A stretch of DNA of 64,000 nucleotides from Fulvimarina sp039652615 (lineage in GTDB: Bacteria; Pseudomonadota; Alphaproteobacteria; Rhizobiales; Rhizobiaceae), in contig NZ_JBDJAC010000014.1 of NCBI RefSeq assembly GCF_039652615.1, positions 1-64,000 on the forward strand, written 5' to 3'. Made by a program: the position numbers and the translations under genes. Below the pieces are notes generated by a model, which saw only the letters and a program-made list of their open reading frames with translations, ran no database searches and had not been told where the DNA came from. Below are positions 61,726 to 64,000 of the stretch, piece after piece (the first letter of the stretch is position 1; every line of letters begins with the position of its first letter).

Positions 61726-62334
61726 TCAAAACGGAGACAGGCCGAACAATTTGAGGGTCCCAAGGATCAGGCCGTCCGAGATCCAGACCGAAACCAGAAG
61801 TTCCAGCGCCAGTGCGACGGCCAGTGAAACCCACAGGGGCGTGTATCGCGCGAAGAGGAAACCGGCGGCGGCAAACAGGGCATCGCTCACTGAATTGACG
61901 ATGCTGTCGCCCTTATAGGCTGCCGGACTGCTCGTATCGTTGAAGAGCGCCACCACGAATGGCGTGTTCTCGACGATTTCCCAAACCGCACTGCCAAGGA
62001 TTGCGACGATCAGCTTTTCCCGCATGGGCCAATGGGGCTTGATCCGGTCGAGGAACAGGAAAAGGCCGATGCCGAAGATGGCGTGCAGCAAGGAATACGG
62101 GTCGGCAAGATGGAGCGAGTTCGCTCTGACCGAGAGGTCTGTGCTGAAAAGCTTCAGCGGTTCGTCCGGTGCGACGAAGGGTCTGCCGATCGCCCAGAGG
62201 TAGAGGACGACAAGGCCGTTCGTGAGCAGCAGGCAGGCCAGCGTCGAGGCGATGGGCCAGGCCGCCGAGACGGAGCGGAGCCACCATTGATGGACCGTCT
62301 GACGATCGAGCCGGGAACCGCGCGCCGTCGACAT
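61726..62334 (-). CDS. DUF2585/UPF0314 membrane protein
   Basis: The 202-residue protein has five or six membrane helices and the family segments WAIGRPFVAPDEPLKLF, DPYSLLHAIFGIGLFLFLD, WEIVENTPFVVALFND and GDSIVNSVSDALFAAAGF. The family is found mostly in Hyphomicrobiales and has no known function. Start at 62334 has AAAGGAGACGA upstream. It lies between crtZ and crtX but that may be chance. Confidence 0.9.
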   Translation of the reverse strand: MSTARGSRLDRQTVHQWWLRSVSAAWPIASTLACLLLTNGLVVLYLWAIGRPFVAPDEPLKLFSTDLSVRANSLHLADPYSLLHAIFGIGLFLFLDRIKPHWPMREKLIVAILGSAVWEIVENTPFVVALFNDTSSPAAYKGDSIVNSVSDALFAAAGFLFARYTPLWVSLAVALALELLVSVWISDGLILGTLKLFGLSPF

Positions 62335-62468
62335 TCGTCTCCTTTCCATCAGCATCGACTCGCCGACCGGTTCGGCCGAACAGACCGATAAGCCGCTCTC
62401 AAACCTGTCGACATCATACCAAGCCCATGCAGTTCTCAATTCATGCTAGTTAGGTTGCAAATGTTCGA

Positions 62469-63857
62469 GTGGCGCCTGTCTGCGTCGATTCGCTTCGACT
62501 TTCGGGATTGGTCTCATTGGCGCGCATAGCTCTCGTCTGCCCGGCGTATTACAGTCATATCAGAGCATTCGAGGTTCTCGGCCAGGCGCTTGAGATGCGT
62601 GAGCATGAGATCGTCTTTATATTGCCCGAAGGCGCTGAGGCCATGGTGCAGCGGCCGGGCACGTCCATCGTGACGATAGCAGCTTCCGGCTCGTCCCCGC
62701 AGAGCGGCAGGAAGCGCCGGGACAGCGGCGGGGCCGGCGTGCTGGGCATATTGAGGGCCGTCGCCGACCGCGCGGCGGCCACGGACCAGTTCTGCCGCCT
62801 TGCGCCGTGCATCTTCCGGGCGAACCGGATCGATGCGGTGCTTGCCGATGAATTCGAGCCGGGGGCCGGCCTCGTCGCGGCCTATCTCGACCTGCCGCAT
62901 ATCTCGTTTGCCGCCGCGCTGCCGATCGAGCGCGATGTGGCGATGCCCCTGCCGTTTCTCGACTGGCCCTACGATCCGAGTGAGCGTGGGCTTGCCCGCA
63001 ATCGGGGCGGCGAGCTGGTCGGCGGCATCTTCATGCGCAGACAGCGCAAGGTCATCGAAACATGGGCAGAGCGTTTCGGTCTCGAAGGCCGCAAGGACGA
63101 TGTCTCCTGCCTCTCGCCCACACTTCGCTTGGCCCAGACCGTCGAGGGTTTCGATTTTCCGAGGCCGAGAAGCCCCAATCTGCGGCCGGTCGGCCCGATC
63201 CGCAGTGCGCCGGTCACGCGTCTCAGAGGCGATGAGCGGTTCCCGATCGATCCGAAGCGGCCCTTCGTCTTTGCCTCTCTCGGGACGATGCAGGGGCATC
63301 GGTTCGATCTCTTCAAGGCGATCGCATCGGCCTGCCGGCGGCTCGATCTGCAGGTGATGATCGCCCATTGCGGTGGGCTCAGCGCTAGGCAGGCCGCCAG
63401 GCTTTCGGCCGACTGGGTCGTCGATTTTGCCGATCAGCCCGAAATGCTCGCGCGTGCGGATATCTGCGTGACCCATGGCGGTCTGAACACGGTGCTGGAC
63501 TGTCTCGCGGCCGGTACGCCCATGCTGGCGCTGCCGGTCGGCTACGATCAGCCGGGTGTCGGCGCCCGCATTCTCTACCACGGCGTCGGCGAGACCATCG
63601 CGGCCAAGCGGGCAAAACTTGGAAACGTTACCGAAGCGCTGGCGAAACTGATCGCAAATCGAGCGGCCTATGAGACGCATATCGCGCCGATCCGCTCTGA
63701 AATCGCAAAAGCCGGGGGCACGCAGACGGCCGCCGAACTCGTCGATCGTCTGCTTGCTGGTGCTGAAAGGAGCGGAAGCCGGAGGCGTTATGCCGCGCGT
63801 CCGGATGTCGCCAACGACGTCGCCTTGGTCAAGGCTGGCCTATCTGCAAGACTATGA
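62469..63857 (+). CDS. crtX: Zeaxanthin/astaxanthin glucosyltransferase
   Basis: The 462-residue protein is a UDP-glycosyltransferase of the CrtX type: ARIALVCPAYYSHIRAFEVL at the start, LPHISFAAALPIERDVAMPL in the middle, and the sugar-donor motif THGGLNTVLDCLAAGTPMLA with VGYDQPGVGARI. It adds glucose to carotenoid hydroxyls. The longest frame starts at GTG 62469; a TTG at 62517 just before ARIALV is nearer the family start. Its stop overlaps the start of crtW (ATGA). Confidence 0.9.
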   Translation: MAPVCVDSLRLSGLVSLARIALVCPAYYSHIRAFEVLGQALEMREHEIVFILPEGAEAMVQRPGTSIVTIAASGSSPQSGRKRRDSGGAGVLGILRAVADRAAATDQFCRLAPCIFRANRIDAVLADEFEPGAGLVAAYLDLPHISFAAALPIERDVAMPLPFLDWPYDPSERGLARNRGGELVGGIFMRRQRKVIETWAERFGLEGRKDDVSCLSPTLRLAQTVEGFDFPRPRSPNLRPVGPIRSAPVTRLRGDERFPIDPKRPFVFASLGTMQGHRFDLFKAIASACRRLDLQVMIAHCGGLSARQAARLSADWVVDFADQPEMLARADICVTHGGLNTVLDCLAAGTPMLALPVGYDQPGVGARILYHGVGETIAAKRAKLGNVTEALAKLIANRAAYETHIAPIRSEIAKAGGTQTAAELVDRLLAGAERSGSRRRYAARPDVANDVALVKAGLSARL

Positions 63858-64000
63858 GCCCGAGCCAATCCGTGCACGACGATCTTCACGACGCCTCGAC
63901 CCGTACTCTGATACCCGATCGCCCGAAGATCCGCCCTTATCAGACCCTCATCGGCCTGACGCTCTGCGTCTGCGTCATCGCCTGCTGGTTCGCGGTTCAC
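63854..64000 (+). CDS. crtW: N-terminal part of beta-carotene ketolase (cut by window edge)
   Basis: The first 49 residues are visible; the end, RPYQTLIGLTLCVCVIACWF followed by AVH, is that of the CrtW-type ketolase N-terminus before its first His box. It overlaps crtX by 4 bp. Keto and hydroxy groups from CrtW and CrtZ together would give astaxanthin. The His boxes lie beyond the window, so the call rests on N-terminal similarity and neighbours. Confidence 0.75.
   Translation, partial: MSPSQSVHDDLHDASTRTLIPDRPKIRPYQTLIGLTLCVCVIACWFAVH

Overview
The window is 64 kb of GC-rich chromosome. It looks like a marine alphaproteobacterium of the order Hyphomicrobiales (Rhizobiales). The evidence is a CtrA inhibitor SciP, DUF2336, DUF2585/UPF0314, extensin-like and Omp25/31-type porin genes, together with marine organosulfur genes (dihydroxypropanesulfonate/sulfolactate catabolism, DMSP lyase DddL) and a carotenoid cluster of the astaxanthin-glucoside type. 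An Aurantimonadaceae (Fulvimarina/Aurantimonas-like) origin fits best, but that is an inference from gene content.

Layout. 1-1.0 kb: debris of mobile DNA (a cut-off integrase, a tRNA-Ser 3'-end attachment sequence, an IS21 istB fragment). 1.0-1.9 kb: a MarR regulator divergent from a small monooxygenase, with two palindromic operators between them. 2.0-15.5 kb: a nearly complete organosulfonate island. Leftward genes are suyA-suyB and slcC-comC (sulfolactate epimerisation and cleavage to pyruvate plus sulfite). Rightward genes are a GntR regulator and a SuyZ-like exporter. After a leftward LacI regulator, a rightward operon carries a small membrane protein, a three-part TRAP transporter, hpsN, an SDR and a zinc alcohol dehydrogenase (uptake and oxidation of 2,3-dihydroxypropane-1-sulfonate). 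15.5-20 kb: a broken FMN glutamate synthase, an S41-like protease, a DCC-family protein and a cut-off IS110 transposase. 20.2-23.2 kb: transhydrogenase pntAB. 23.6-28.6 kb: a leftward polyamine/opine-type ABC transporter with a hydantoin-racemase-like gene. 28.9-32 kb: hemerythrin, a SUKH-like protein and a BCCT transporter. 32-51 kb: mostly core genes (sciP, mnmA, DUF547, cupin, extensin-like, porin, MFS, thioesterase, tRNA-Thr, nadK, DUF2336, flavin reductase/nitroreductase, TenI-like, Sel1, efp, inositol-phosphatase-like, an ExbB/OmpA-like pair). 51.2-54.9 kb: dddL, a sorbosone-dehydrogenase-like protein with cytochrome c, a peroxiredoxin-like protein. 55-61 kb: an MsbA-like exporter, rpmE, and an Aae-like FUSC/DUF1656/HlyD efflux set. 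61-64 kb: crtZ, DUF2585, crtX and the start of crtW.

How the genes fit together. DHPS would enter through the TRAP system. The two extra dehydrogenases would interconvert its enantiomers, and HpsN would oxidise the R form to (R)-sulfolactate. SlcC and ComC would convert (S)-sulfolactate to the R form through sulfopyruvate. SuyAB would release pyruvate and sulfite, and the SuyZ-like protein would export the sulfur anion. Two regulators (GntR and LacI type) suggest separate sulfolactate and DHPS control. DddL, and possibly the BCCT carrier, add a second algal organosulfur substrate, DMSP. No CRISPR array, rRNA or recognised riboswitch was seen.
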